Source: an uncultured Rhodospirillaceae bacterium (GTDB taxonomy: Bacteria; Pseudomonadota; Alphaproteobacteria; Azospirillales; Azospirillaceae). Taken from it: a DNA stretch of 64,000 bases. The DNA lies in the NCBI GenBank assembly GCA_937927415.1, contig CALBDS010000014.1, forward strand, positions 47,449-111,448. The letters run 5' to 3'. The notes below the pieces were generated by a model. That model made no database searches and was not told the origin of the DNA. It saw only the letters and a program-made list of their open reading frames with translations. A program made the translations under genes and the position numbers. This document shows positions 52,938-61,895 of the stretch, piece after piece; the first letter of the stretch is position 1; every line of letters begins with the position of its first letter.

Positions 52938-54488
52938 ATGGACACGATCACCCGTGCGCGCGGCACCAGCATCGGCGGGGCCTTGGCCCGCGCCGCCCGC
53001 ACCTATGGCCCGCGCACAGCACTTCGCTTCGGCGAACGGGCATGGAGCTTCCGCGACCTGAACCGGGCCGCAAAGCGGCTGGCCCGGCGGCTGGCCGATC
53101 TGGGCCTGCGCCCCGGCGACCGGGTAGCCGCCTTCGGCCGCAATTCCGACGCCTATCTGGTGGCATGGCTGGGCTGCGCCGTGGGGGGCTACATCCATGT
53201 GCCCATCAACTACGCCCTGACGGGGGAGGAACTGGCCTACATCCTCACCCAGTCCGGCGCGCGGCTGGTGCTGCACGACGCCGATCTGGCCCAGACCCTG
53301 GCCGATGCCCCGGACCGGGGGGGCGTGGAATGGACCGGCACCCTGATCGCCGACACCCCAGCTTCCGCCGCGGTGGACGTGCTGGCGGTGGCCCTGGCCC
53401 CTGACGGGGCCGAGGCGGAAAACGCCGTCACCGACGGCGACACGGTGGTGCAGCTTCTCTACACCTCCGGCACGACGGCGGCCCCCAAGGGGGCGATGAT
53501 GACCCACGCCGGGCTGCTCGCCGAATACCACAGCGCCATCCATGACTGCCGCCTGGACGGTTCCGACCGGGCGCTGGCGGCGCTGCCCTTGTACCATTCG
53601 GCGCAGATGCACGTGTTCCTGATGCCGCTGCTGCTGGTCGGCGCCTCCACCCTGCTGATCCAGGCCCCGGCCCTGAAACAATGCCTGGAGCTGATCGCGG
53701 CGCACCGGATCACCTCCTTCTTTGCACCGCCGACGGTGTGGGTGGGGCTGCTGCGGCATCCCGATTTCGATGCCCACGACCTGTCATCGCTGGAAAAGCT
53801 TTATTACGGCGCCTCGATCATGCCGGTGCCGGTGCTGCAGGAGTTGCGGGAACGCCTGCCCAACGCCAAGCCCTTCAACTGCTACGGCCAGAGCGAGATC
53901 GGGCCGCTGGCCACCGTCCTGCCGCCGGAAGAGCATGAAGCACGCCCCGCCTCGGCCGGACGGCCGGTGCTGAACGTGGAAACCCGCGTGGTGGACGCCG
54001 ACATGAACGACGTTCCCCCCGGCCAGCAGGGGGAAATCGTCCACCGTTCGCCGCAGTTGATGGTGGGGTACTGGGGCAAGGAGCAGGAAACCGCCGACGC
54101 CTTCGACGGGGGCTGGTTCCATTCCGGCGACGTCGGCGTCTTTGACGAGGCCGGGTATCTCACCATCGTCGATCGCATCAAGGATGTCATCAACACCGGC
54201 GGCGTGGTCGTCGCCAGCCGCGAGGTGGAAGAGGCGCTCTACACCCACCCGGCGGTGGCGGAGGTGGCGGTGGTCGCCCTGCCCGATCCCAAATGGATCG
54301 AAGCCGTCGCCGCCTTCATCGTGCTGCGCAGCGGAAAGACGGCCAGCGCCGATGACCTGATCGCCCACTGCCGCCAGCATCTGGCGCCGTTCAAGCTGCC
54401 CAAGCAGGTGCACTTCGTCGAATCCCTGCCGCGCAACACCGCCGGCAAGCTGCTCAAGCGGGAATTGCGCCATCTCTACGGCGGCTGA
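52938..54488 (+). CDS. AMP-forming acyl-CoA synthetase
   Basis: 516 aa. ANL motifs: LLYTSGTTAAPKGAMMTHAGL, YGQSEIGPLATVL, FHSGDVGVFDEAGYLTIVDRIKD and the catalytic Lys in LPRNTAGKLLKRELR. It activates the carboxylic acid substrate of the TetR-controlled beta-oxidation operon. Ribosome-binding site AAGGAGGAG precedes the ATG. It differs from the ligase at 18107, so the window has two acid-activation systems. Substrate not predictable; similar proteins activate fatty or aromatic acids. Confidence 0.92.
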   Translation: MDTITRARGTSIGGALARAARTYGPRTALRFGERAWSFRDLNRAAKRLARRLADLGLRPGDRVAAFGRNSDAYLVAWLGCAVGGYIHVPINYALTGEELAYILTQSGARLVLHDADLAQTLADAPDRGGVEWTGTLIADTPASAAVDVLAVALAPDGAEAENAVTDGDTVVQLLYTSGTTAAPKGAMMTHAGLLAEYHSAIHDCRLDGSDRALAALPLYHSAQMHVFLMPLLLVGASTLLIQAPALKQCLELIAAHRITSFFAPPTVWVGLLRHPDFDAHDLSSLEKLYYGASIMPVPVLQELRERLPNAKPFNCYGQSEIGPLATVLPPEEHEARPASAGRPVLNVETRVVDADMNDVPPGQQGEIVHRSPQLMVGYWGKEQETADAFDGGWFHSGDVGVFDEAGYLTIVDRIKDVINTGGVVVASREVEEALYTHPAVAEVAVVALPDPKWIEAVAAFIVLRSGKTASADDLIAHCRQHLAPFKLPKQVHFVESLPRNTAGKLLKRELRHLYGG

Positions 54489-54518
54489 CCCGCCATCCCA
54501 TATTCGGAGTCTCTTCCA

Positions 54519-55832
54519 ATGACCAACACGCAAACCCACCGCCCGGCGCCCGTCCGCCGGGCGGTGGTGATCGGCGCCGGATCCATGGGATCGGGAATCG
54601 CCGCCCAATTCGCCAACGGCGGCGTTCCGGTGACGCTGCTGGACGTGGCCGGACCGCCGGACGACCGCGCCGCCCCGGCCCGCGCCGGTGTGGCCCGCCA
54701 GATCAACGCCCAGGGCTTCGCCGACGATCGGGCCCCGGCCCTGGTGTCGGTGGGGTGCATCGACGACGATCTGGGCACCGTGGCCGAGGCCGATTGGGTG
54801 GTCGAAGCCATCATCGAGGATCCGGCCATCAAGCGCGCCCTGTTCGCGCGGATCGACGCGGTGCGGCGCCCCGGCACGGCGGTGTCGTCCAACACCTCCA
54901 CCATTCCCCTGGCCCGTTTGACCGCGGGCATGCCCGACGCCTTCCGCCGGGATTTCGTCATCACCCATTTCTTCAACCCGCCCCGCCACATGCGGCTGGT
55001 GGAACTGGTCACCGGCCCGGACACCACCGCCGACACCGCCGACCGGGTGCGGGCCGCCTGTCGGGAGGCGCTGGACAAGGTGGTCGTGGCGTGCCGCGAC
55101 ACCCCGGCCTTCATCGCCAACCGTCTGGGCTGTTTCTGGATGTCGGTGGCCGCCATCGAGGCCCAGCGCCACGGGCTGACCGTGGAACAGGCCGATGCGG
55201 TGGCCGGTCCGCCGTTCGGGGTGCCGCGCACCGGCATCTTCGGCCTTCTCGATCTGGTGGGCATCGATCTGGTGCCGCTGGTGTGGGGCAGCCTGCTGGG
55301 CGCCCTGCCCGCTGGCGACGCCCACCACCGCTATGATCTGACCGCCGATCCGGTCATCCGCCGCCTGATCGCCGAGGGGCGGATCGGCCGCAAGGCCAAG
55401 GGCGGTTTCTATCGCAAGGCCCCCGGCACCGACGCCCGCGAGGCGCTGGACCTGACCCGTTTCACCTACCGCCCGCAGGAGGAGGAAGCGCCCGCCCCCG
55501 ATCTGGCCACCCTGATCGGCCGGGACGATGCCGCCGGGCGGTACGCCTGGGCCGTGCTGTCGGCGGTGCTGACCTACGCCGCCGCGGTGGCGGCGGACAT
55601 CGCCGACGATGTGGACGCCATCGACACCGCCATGCGGCTGGGCTACGGCTGGGCCGAGGGGCCGTTCGCCCTGGCCGACCGGGTGGGGACCGCCGCCATC
55701 GCCGGCCGCCTGCGGGCGGAGGGGCGCCCGGTGCCGCCGCTGCTGGACACCGCCGCCGGGGCGGGGGGCTTTTACCGTGACGGAATGATGCTGGCGACCG
55801 CCGGTACCTGGATCGAGGGGAACGCCCGATGA
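54519..55832 (+). CDS. 3-hydroxyacyl-CoA dehydrogenase
   Basis: 437 aa. NAD-binding N-terminus VVIGAGSMGSGIAAQFANGGVPVTLLDVAG, SSNTSTIPLARL, the catalytic His region FVITHFFNPPRHMRLVELVTG and the C-terminal FIANRLGCFWMSV helices. A second HCDH-C domain is present (VLTYAAAVAADIADDVDAIDTAMRLGYGWAEGPF). It resembles the FadB dehydrogenase half without the hydratase domain; the hydratase is the separate gene at 49970. It overlaps the next gene by 4 bp (ATGA). Confidence 0.93.
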   Translation: MTNTQTHRPAPVRRAVVIGAGSMGSGIAAQFANGGVPVTLLDVAGPPDDRAAPARAGVARQINAQGFADDRAPALVSVGCIDDDLGTVAEADWVVEAIIEDPAIKRALFARIDAVRRPGTAVSSNTSTIPLARLTAGMPDAFRRDFVITHFFNPPRHMRLVELVTGPDTTADTADRVRAACREALDKVVVACRDTPAFIANRLGCFWMSVAAIEAQRHGLTVEQADAVAGPPFGVPRTGIFGLLDLVGIDLVPLVWGSLLGALPAGDAHHRYDLTADPVIRRLIAEGRIGRKAKGGFYRKAPGTDAREALDLTRFTYRPQEEEAPAPDLATLIGRDDAAGRYAWAVLSAVLTYAAAVAADIADDVDAIDTAMRLGYGWAEGPFALADRVGTAAIAGRLRAEGRPVPPLLDTAAGAGGFYRDGMMLATAGTWIEGNAR

Positions 55833-57610
55833 GCGTCTATCAGCCGCCCCTGCCGGCGCTGCGGTTCCTGGTGCACGAGGTGCTGCACGCCCCCGCCGTT
55901 CTGGCCGATGCCGGGTGGCGGGATGTTTCGGCCGACCTGTTCGACGATGTGCTGGCCCAGGCCGGGCGGCTGGCGGCGGACAAGCTGTTTCCCCTCAACC
56001 GCATCGGCGACGAGGAAGGGGTGCGGGTGGACGGCGGTGGTGTGCGCATGCCCCCCGGTTTCGCCGAGGCCTATGCCGCGTGGCGCGAGGGGGGATGGAA
56101 CGGGCTGTCGGGTGATCCGGCCTATGGCGGACAGGGGTTGCCGGCGGTGCTGGACACCCTGGTCACGGAAATGGTGTGTGCCGCCAATCTGGCCTTCAGC
56201 ATCGTCCCCGGTCTGACCCAGGGGGCCATCCGGGCGCTGGCCGCCCACGCCGACGACGCGGTGAAGGCCCACTGCCTGCCGCCGATGATCGCCGGTGACT
56301 GGACCGGCGCCATGGCCCTGACCGAACCCCAGGCGGGCACGGATCTGGGGCTGTTGCGCACGCGGGCCGAACCCGTTGAAGGTGGGCTGTACCGGCTGAC
56401 CGGGCAGAAGATGTTCATCTCCGCCGCCGACCATGACCTGACCCCCAATCTGGTGCATCTGGTGCTGGCCCGGTTGCCCGACGCGCCGCCGGGAACGCGG
56501 GGCATCAGCCTGTTCGCCGTGCCCAAGATCCTGCCCGACGGCCGGCGCAACGGCTGGTCCGTGCTGTCGGTGGAACACAAGATGGGGCTGCACGCCTCCC
56601 CCACCTGTGTCGTGGCCTATGACGGGGCGCTCGGCTGGATGGTCGGGGAACCCCATCGCGGTCTGGCCGCCATGTTCACCATGATGAACCATGAACGGCT
56701 GTTCGTGGGCATCCAGGGGGTGGGGGTGGGCGAATGCGCGGCGCAATCGGCGCTGGCCTACGCCCGCGACCGGGTTCAGGGCCGTGCCCCCGACGGGCCG
56801 CACCGCCCCGATCTGGCCGCCGATCCGATCATCCATCACCCGGATGTCCGGCGGATGGTTCTGACCGCCCGCGCCCTGACCGACGCCGGCCGGGCGCTGG
56901 CGGCCTGGACCGCCCTGTGGCTCGACCGCGCCCACGGCGGCGACCCGGCCACCATCGAAGAGGCGGAGGAATGGGCGGCCCTGCTCACCCCGGTCATCAA
57001 GGCCGCCGGCACCGATTTCGGGTTCGACGCGGCGGTGCTGGCCCAGCAGGTGATGGGCGGGCACGGCTATGTCCGTGACTGGGGCGTGGAGCAACTGGTC
57101 CGCGACGTGCGGGTGACGCAGATCTACGAAGGGACCAACGGCATCCAGGCGCTGGATCTGGTGCTGCGCAAGCTGCCGCTGAACGGCGGACGGCCGGTGG
57201 CGCGGCTGCTGGCCGTCATCGCCGCGGCCATTGCCGAGGCGCAAGCCGATCCGACCACCGCCGATCTGGCCCCGCCCCTGCGCGCGGCCCTGGAGCGGCT
57301 GGAATCCCTGGTCGCCTGGGTGGGCGAATCCGGTCCCGGCTCGCTGGACCCCGTGGCCGGGGCCACCGACCTGTTGCGGGTGTTCGCGCTGGTCACCTAT
57401 GGCTGGATGTGGGCGGCGATGGCGACGGCCGCTGCACGACGGCCGGATGGGTACGACAGCGCCTTCCTCGACGGCCGGATCGGGCTGGCCCGTTTCTTCA
57501 TGGAACGGATCCTGCCGGACACCCTGGCGCTGGACGCCCGCATCCGCAGCGGCCATGCGCCGTTGCGCGGAACCGGGCTGTCCGACAACCTGGGCGGTCT
57601 GCAGGGCTGA
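55829..57610 (+). CDS. Acyl-CoA dehydrogenase, DmdC-like (with C-terminal extension)
   Basis: 593 aa, longer than the usual 380 because of the C-terminal domain typical of the DmdC/long-chain subfamily. MALTEPQAGTDLGLLRTRAEPV, the FISAADHDL loop, VEHKMGLHASPTCVV, and HGYVRDWGVEQLVRDVRVTQIYEGTNGIQALDLVLRK are the ACAD signatures; the catalytic Glu is expected in YEGTNGIQ. It catalyses the first beta-oxidation step and completes the operon synthetase-HCDH-ACAD. A strong terminator-like hairpin follows 25 bp downstream. Confidence 0.93.
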   Translation: MSVYQPPLPALRFLVHEVLHAPAVLADAGWRDVSADLFDDVLAQAGRLAADKLFPLNRIGDEEGVRVDGGGVRMPPGFAEAYAAWREGGWNGLSGDPAYGGQGLPAVLDTLVTEMVCAANLAFSIVPGLTQGAIRALAAHADDAVKAHCLPPMIAGDWTGAMALTEPQAGTDLGLLRTRAEPVEGGLYRLTGQKMFISAADHDLTPNLVHLVLARLPDAPPGTRGISLFAVPKILPDGRRNGWSVLSVEHKMGLHASPTCVVAYDGALGWMVGEPHRGLAAMFTMMNHERLFVGIQGVGVGECAAQSALAYARDRVQGRAPDGPHRPDLAADPIIHHPDVRRMVLTARALTDAGRALAAWTALWLDRAHGGDPATIEEAEEWAALLTPVIKAAGTDFGFDAAVLAQQVMGGHGYVRDWGVEQLVRDVRVTQIYEGTNGIQALDLVLRKLPLNGGRPVARLLAVIAAAIAEAQADPTTADLAPPLRAALERLESLVAWVGESGPGSLDPVAGATDLLRVFALVTYGWMWAAMATAAARRPDGYDSAFLDGRIGLARFFMERILPDTLALDARIRSGHAPLRGTGLSDNLGGLQG

Positions 57611-57634
57611 CCCTCGGGCGCTCTTATGCCATTG

Positions 57635-57669
57635 CCGAAAAGTCCCGACCGCGGGTCGGCTCTTTTCGG
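57635..57669 (+). terminator. Stem-loop terminator after beta-oxidation operon
   Basis: Outer stem CCGAAAAG / CTTTTCGG closing an inner stem CCGACC-GCG-GGTCGG. It starts 24 bp after the acyl-CoA dehydrogenase stop. A TCTTTT run lies in the distal arm, so it may act as an intrinsic terminator. Confidence 0.55.
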
Positions 57670-57712
57670 CCCCTCAAACGCCGGGCGATCCACATCCGTG
57701 GACCTTGGCTTC

Positions 57713-57787
57713 GCGGGCATAGGCCCGCGCGGCCGCAGTCGCGGCCGATACCAGGGCCGGAACGTCAGAACGTTCCGGCCCTGGTAT
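57713..57787. repeat. Multi-hairpin element, copy 1
   Basis: Three adjacent hairpins: GCGGGC-ATAG-GCCCGC (57713-57728), CGGCCGC-AGTC-GCGGCCG (57730-57747), and an 18-bp perfect stem (57748-57765 with 57770-57787) around a CAGA loop. Copy 2 (58568-58626) has the same order of hairpins with different stem bases but similar loops. This copy ends at the racemase stop codon and could terminate convergent transcripts from both sides. Confidence 0.65.
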
Positions 57788-58491
57788 TATCGCCCTTTGG
57801 GGAGGGGGGGCGCATAGCCCCCCACCTTGCTGGTGCGCAGGCCCAGCGCCACCAGCCCTTCGGCCAGCTTCACCGCGGCGGTGACGCCGTCGATCACCGG
57901 CACCCCGGCGTCGGCGGCCAGGGTGCGGGCAAGGTCGGCCATGCCGGCACAGCCCAGCACGATGCATTCCGCCCCGTCCTGTTCCACGGCGTGGCGGATG
58001 CCCGCACGCACCCGGTCCACCGCCCCCGACGCCGGATCCTCCAGGGCCAGGACCGGCACACCCGCGGCCCGGATGGAACAGCGCCCGGCCATGCCGTAAC
58101 GCTGTGCCAGCCGCTCCAGGGCCGGCACCGAGCGGGCCAGGGTGGTGACCACGGCGAAACGGCCGCCCAGAAGCCCGGCGGTCTGCATCGCCGCTTCGCA
58201 GATGCCGATCACCGGGCCGGTGGCCAGACTGCGCGCCGCGTCCAGGCCCACATCGTCGAAGCACGCGATCACCGTCGCGTCGATGCCGCCGTCCCATTCG
58301 TGACGGGCGATTTCGGCCAGCATGCCGGGAACGGCCAGCGCCTCGTCGTAATAGCCCTCGATGCTCTCAGGGCCGCCCGGCGGGTTGGCGGCGACGATCA
58401 TGGTGCCCGGTGCGGCCACCGAACGGGCGGCCTCGCCGATCCGCCGGGTCATGGACGCGGTGCTGTTGGGATTGATGACCAGAATGCGCAT
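57787..58491 (-). CDS. Aspartate/glutamate (hydantoin-type) racemase
   Basis: 234 aa from MRILVINPNSTASMTRRIGEAA, the start of hydantoin racemase family proteins. The two catalytic Cys of the two-base mechanism are visible: ATVIACFDDVG (about residue 79) and CIVLGCAGMADLA. It inverts the alpha-carbon of an amino acid or 5-substituted hydantoin. It ends a minus-strand run with a polyamine-type ABC transporter upstream, separated by repeat copy 2; the transporter could import its substrate (inference). The longer frame to 58575 crosses the repeat and is not real. Confidence 0.9.
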   Translation of the reverse strand: MRILVINPNSTASMTRRIGEAARSVAAPGTMIVAANPPGGPESIEGYYDEALAVPGMLAEIARHEWDGGIDATVIACFDDVGLDAARSLATGPVIGICEAAMQTAGLLGGRFAVVTTLARSVPALERLAQRYGMAGRCSIRAAGVPVLALEDPASGAVDRVRAGIRHAVEQDGAECIVLGCAGMADLARTLAADAGVPVIDGVTAAVKLAEGLVALGLRTSKVGGYAPPLPKGR

Positions 58492-58510
58492 TTTTGAAAA
58501 ATCCTTATAC

Positions 58511-58626
58511 CGCCACGCCAATGAATTGGCGTGGCGTAGTGCGTTCAAACGCCACGCAGGCTTTTCCGCGCCCATGGGGGCGCGCCGCCGCGGTCGCGGC
58601 GGCCGGCGGGCGTAATCGCCCGCCGG
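58511..58626. repeat. Multi-hairpin element, copy 2
   Basis: Hairpin CGCCACGCCAAT-GA-ATTGGCGTGGCG (58511-58536, perfect 12-bp stem), then GCGCCC-ATGG-GGGCGC (58568-58583), CCGCCGC-GGTC-GCGGCGG (58585-58602) and CCGGCGGGCG-TAAT-CGCCCGCCGG (58603-58626). The last three match copy 1 hairpin by hairpin. It lies between the permease gene and the racemase gene. Confidence 0.65.
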
Positions 58627-58628
58627 TA

Positions 58629-59450
58629 TCAGGCAGCCGCGCCGCGACGGCGGCGCAGGGCCAGCAGCCCCAGCAGGAACAGGCCGATCACCGTGAAGGA
58701 AAAGACGGTGGTCAGCGACCCCAGCGCATAGAGCACCGGCGTCGTGACGTTGGTGGTCATGCCGTAGATTTCCAGCGGCAGCGTGTTGAAGGAGCCGGCG
58801 GTCATCAGCGTCCGCGCGAACTCGTCATAGGACAGGGTGAAACCGAACAGCCCCACCCCGATCAGGCTGGGCAGCAGGATCGGCAGCACCACATGGCGCA
58901 CCGTCTGCCACGGCGTGGCCCCCAGGTCGCGCGCCGCCTCCTCATAGGCCGGGTTGAAGCGGTTGAAGATGGCAAACACGATCAGCAGACCGAACGGCAG
59001 CGTCCAGGTCAGATGCGCCCCCAGCGCCGAGCTGTACCACGCCGGTTCCAGCCCCAGAATGGTGAACAGCAGCCCAATGCCCAGGCTGACCAGGATCGAC
59101 GGCACGATCAGGCTGGCGACCGCCAGATAGAACAGCGCCCCGCTGCCGCGGAAACGGCGGCGGAAGGCGAAGCCGGCCAGCAGCGACACCACCACCGTCA
59201 GCACCATCACCATCAGCCCCAGGGCGATCGACCGGCGGAACGACCCGCCGAAATCCCCCACCGCCTGCTGTTCGAACAGGTTGCGGAACCAGTGCAGCGA
59301 CACCCCGTTCATGGGAAAGGTCAGCCCCCCGTCCGGCCCCTGGAAGGACAGGATCAGGATGGTCACCGTCGGCCCGTACAGGAACAGCACGAACAGCGCG
59401 AAGAAGGCGGCCAGCAGATAAAACGACAGGCCCTTGCCCAATGCACCCAT
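58629..59450 (-). CDS. Spermidine/putrescine-type ABC permease (PotC-like)
   Basis: 273 aa, six hydrophobic helices. The EAA motif is EEAARDLGATPWQTVRHVVLPILLPSLIGVGLFGFTLSYDEFARTLM, a PotC-like feature. It starts MGALGKGLSFYLLAAFFALFVLFLYGP. Inner-membrane permease that pairs with the upstream gene at 59454-60371 (3-bp gap). Transported compound: polyamine or amino-acid-like; the sequence gives no specificity. Confidence 0.93.
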   Translation of the reverse strand: MGALGKGLSFYLLAAFFALFVLFLYGPTVTILILSFQGPDGGLTFPMNGVSLHWFRNLFEQQAVGDFGGSFRRSIALGLMVMVLTVVVSLLAGFAFRRRFRGSGALFYLAVASLIVPSILVSLGIGLLFTILGLEPAWYSSALGAHLTWTLPFGLLIVFAIFNRFNPAYEEAARDLGATPWQTVRHVVLPILLPSLIGVGLFGFTLSYDEFARTLMTAGSFNTLPLEIYGMTTNVTTPVLYALGSLTTVFSFTVIGLFLLGLLALRRRRGAAA

Positions 59451-59453
59451 GGC

Positions 59454-60371
59454 TCACAGCTCCTTGCGGATATCGACGACGCGCAGCATCGCCGCAACCA
59501 TCATCAGCACCACGGCCAGCAGAACCACGGCGTTGGCCGCCGCCGCCGGGTATTGCAGCAGGGAAATCTCGTTGGCGATCATCAGCCCGATGGAAGCACT
59601 CTGCCCGCCGCTCATCAGGCGCACGGTGATGAAATCCCCCATCACCAACGTGACGACGAAGATCGAACCGATGGCGATGCCGGGCTTGGTCAGCGGCAGG
59701 ATGACGTTCCACAGGATCTGTGCCCCCCCCGCCCCGCCGTCGCGCGCCGCTTCGATCAGCGCACGGTCGATGCGCATCATGGAATTGAAGACCGGCACCA
59801 CCATGAACAGCGTGTAGAGGTGGACGAAGGCCAGCACCACCGAGAAGTCGGAGAACAGCAGGAACTCCAGCGGCTGGTCGATGATCCCCGCCGAGATCAG
59901 CCCCGAATTCAGCAGCCCGTTGCGCCCCAGGAACGGGATCCACGAAATCATGCGGATGATGTTCGACGTCCAGAACGGGATGGTGCACAGCAGGAACAGC
60001 ACCATCTGCCAGGTGGTGGACCGCACGTGGAAGGCCAGGAAATAAGCCACCGTAAAGCCGATCACGGCGGTGATCGCCCAGGTCAGGGCCGCGTATTTCA
60101 GCGTGCTGAGATAGGTCTTCCAGGTGACGGGGGAGGAGAGAAGCTCGGTGTAGTTGGTCAGCACGAAATCGGGATAGATGCGCACGCTGTCATAGTCCCA
60201 GAAACTGACCGCGACGATGGTCAGGATCGGCACCAGCAGGAACAGCACCAGCACCACGGTCAGCGGTGCCGCCTGAAGATACGGGGCCAGCCGCGGCAGC
60301 AGGGCCGGGCCGCGCCGGGCCGCCGGACCGGCGGCAGCGGACGGCCGGGAGGAAGCGGTGGTGTCGGTCAT
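59454..60371 (-). CDS. Spermidine/putrescine-type ABC permease (PotB-like)
   Basis: 305 aa starting MTDTTASSRPSAAAGP. Six helices; the EAA-type loop EAARDGGAGGAQILWNVILPLTKPGIAIGSIFVV is present. The N-terminus has a Pro/Ala-rich cytosolic extension before the first helix (APLTVVLVLFLLVPILTIVAVSF). It follows the substrate-binding-protein gene after 139 bp, which holds two hairpins. Partner of PotC-like permease; ATPase at 61896. Confidence 0.93.
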   Translation of the reverse strand: MTDTTASSRPSAAAGPAARRGPALLPRLAPYLQAAPLTVVLVLFLLVPILTIVAVSFWDYDSVRIYPDFVLTNYTELLSSPVTWKTYLSTLKYAALTWAITAVIGFTVAYFLAFHVRSTTWQMVLFLLCTIPFWTSNIIRMISWIPFLGRNGLLNSGLISAGIIDQPLEFLLFSDFSVVLAFVHLYTLFMVVPVFNSMMRIDRALIEAARDGGAGGAQILWNVILPLTKPGIAIGSIFVVTLVMGDFITVRLMSGGQSASIGLMIANEISLLQYPAAAANAVVLLAVVLMMVAAMLRVVDIRKEL

Positions 60372-60421
60372 GGATGCTCCGGGGCTGGGTCGGGAAACGC
60401 ATGTTTGGAGTTGCTGCGCAA

Positions 60422-60484
60422 CGGATGCCGGGCTGACGCGCGGCATCCGGCCCTCACCCAACCCTCTCCCCGACGGGGAGAGGG
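60422..60484. repeat. Two hairpins between binding-protein and permease genes
   Basis: CGGATGCCG / CGGCATCCG (60422-60430, 60441-60449) and CCCTCTCCCC-GAC-GGGGAGAGGG (60462-60484). The second is a widespread REP-like sequence of many bacterial genomes. In binding-protein operons such hairpins often protect the upstream mRNA and reduce downstream expression, giving excess binding protein. Confidence 0.6.
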
Positions 60485-60510
60485 CCAGAGGAGGGACCGG
60501 GGCCGGTCCA

Positions 60511-61824
60511 TCACGCCGCGATGAATTCGTTCCACTTGCGGACCATGTAGCGGTCCTCGTCCATCACCGCGTTCCAGCAGGCGACGCGCCCCATGCGATC
60601 GGCGAAGGAACCGCCGTCGCGCACCGCCCCGGCCTTTTCCATCAGCTTGCCTTCGGGGCTGAGGATGTCGGTCTTGGCCGGCTGCCCTTCCATCCAGAAG
60701 GCCCATTCATCCGCCGTCATGTGCTGCCGGGCGGTGTCGAGAACCGCCGAGTAATAGCCCTGGCGGTTCAGATAGGCGCCGACCCACCCCGACAGGTACC
60801 AGTTGATGTATTCATAGGCGGCTTCCAGCTCCAGCCCGCTCAGGTGCCGGGCGATGCCCAGACCCCCGCCCCAGGCGCGATACCCCTCCTTCAGCGGCTG
60901 GTAGACGCAAGGAATGCCCTTGGCCCGGACGGCGGCGACGGCGGGCGACCACATGGACTGAATGACCACCTCGCCCGAGGCCATCAGGTTGACGCTTTCG
61001 TCGAAGGTCTTCCAGAAGGCGCGGAACTGACCGGCCTTCTTGGCGTCGGTCATGATCTTCAGCGTCTTGTCGATCTCCGCCTTGGTCATGTTGCCCTTGT
61101 CGCCGTATTTGATCTCGCCCATCGCCTCGCAGACCATGGCCGCGTCCATGATGCCGATGGACGGGATGTTCAGCAGCGACGCCTTGCCCTTGAAGGCGGG
61201 ATCCAGCAGATCCGTCCAGCTCGTCACCGGCCGCCCGATCAGGTCGGGGCGGATGCCCAGCGTGTCGGCGTTGTAGATGGTCGGGATCAGGGTCATCCAC
61301 TGGGTCGGCGCCTTGGCGAAGGTGGTGCTTTCCTTGCCCTCGACGAAACCGACGGTGTGGGGGGCGGTGCCCTGGGCGATGGTGCTGTCGGGCGTCAGTT
61401 TCCCGGTGACGAAGATCGGCACGATCTTGTCGAAATTCTTGATCCGGCCGACGTCCATCGGCTGCATGACGCCCGCCGGGAACACCTTCTTGCAGATCCA
61501 GTATTCGATGTCGGCGATGTCGTAGGATTTGGGCTGGGTCACCGCCCGCTGGGTCACCGCGTCGGAATCCAGCGCCGTCATCTGCAAGGTGAAACCCAGA
61601 TCCTCCTTCACCTTGTCGGCGACGGCGTTCAGGTTCGACACGCCGGTGCCGAACTGGCGCAGCGTGATGTTCTTGATGTTCTGCGCCCAGATGGTGGGAA
61701 AGCCGGTGATGGCGCCGGAACCGACGGCGGCACCCGCCACCGCGGCCGTGCCTTTCAACAGAGCGCGCCGGCTGACGCCGGTGGTGGAAGCGGCGGCCTT
61801 GGGGGTGGAACGGGAATCGGTCAT
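60511..61824 (-). CDS. ABC transporter substrate-binding protein (PotD-like, Tat signal)
   Basis: 437 aa from MTDSRSTPKAAAS. A twin-arginine signal is visible (SRRALLKGTAAVAGAAVGSGAITGFPTIWAQ), so it is exported folded to the periplasm. The mature part matches extracellular solute-binding family 1/PotD: NITLRQFGTGVSNLNAVADKVKED, then GKLTPDSTIAQG and GRPVTSWTDLLDPAFKGKASLLNIPSIG. It delivers ligand to the PotB/PotC-like permeases encoded downstream. A longer open frame through the ATPase gene is spurious. Confidence 0.92.
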   Translation of the reverse strand: MTDSRSTPKAAASTTGVSRRALLKGTAAVAGAAVGSGAITGFPTIWAQNIKNITLRQFGTGVSNLNAVADKVKEDLGFTLQMTALDSDAVTQRAVTQPKSYDIADIEYWICKKVFPAGVMQPMDVGRIKNFDKIVPIFVTGKLTPDSTIAQGTAPHTVGFVEGKESTTFAKAPTQWMTLIPTIYNADTLGIRPDLIGRPVTSWTDLLDPAFKGKASLLNIPSIGIMDAAMVCEAMGEIKYGDKGNMTKAEIDKTLKIMTDAKKAGQFRAFWKTFDESVNLMASGEVVIQSMWSPAVAAVRAKGIPCVYQPLKEGYRAWGGGLGIARHLSGLELEAAYEYINWYLSGWVGAYLNRQGYYSAVLDTARQHMTADEWAFWMEGQPAKTDILSPEGKLMEKAGAVRDGGSFADRMGRVACWNAVMDEDRYMVRKWNEFIAA

Positions 61825-61895
61825 CTCGAAAACCTCCAAATCGGTTCGTCTGGTGTTTTTTTGGGATCGGGGTGCTGTTGCCGGGGCCGGATGGA

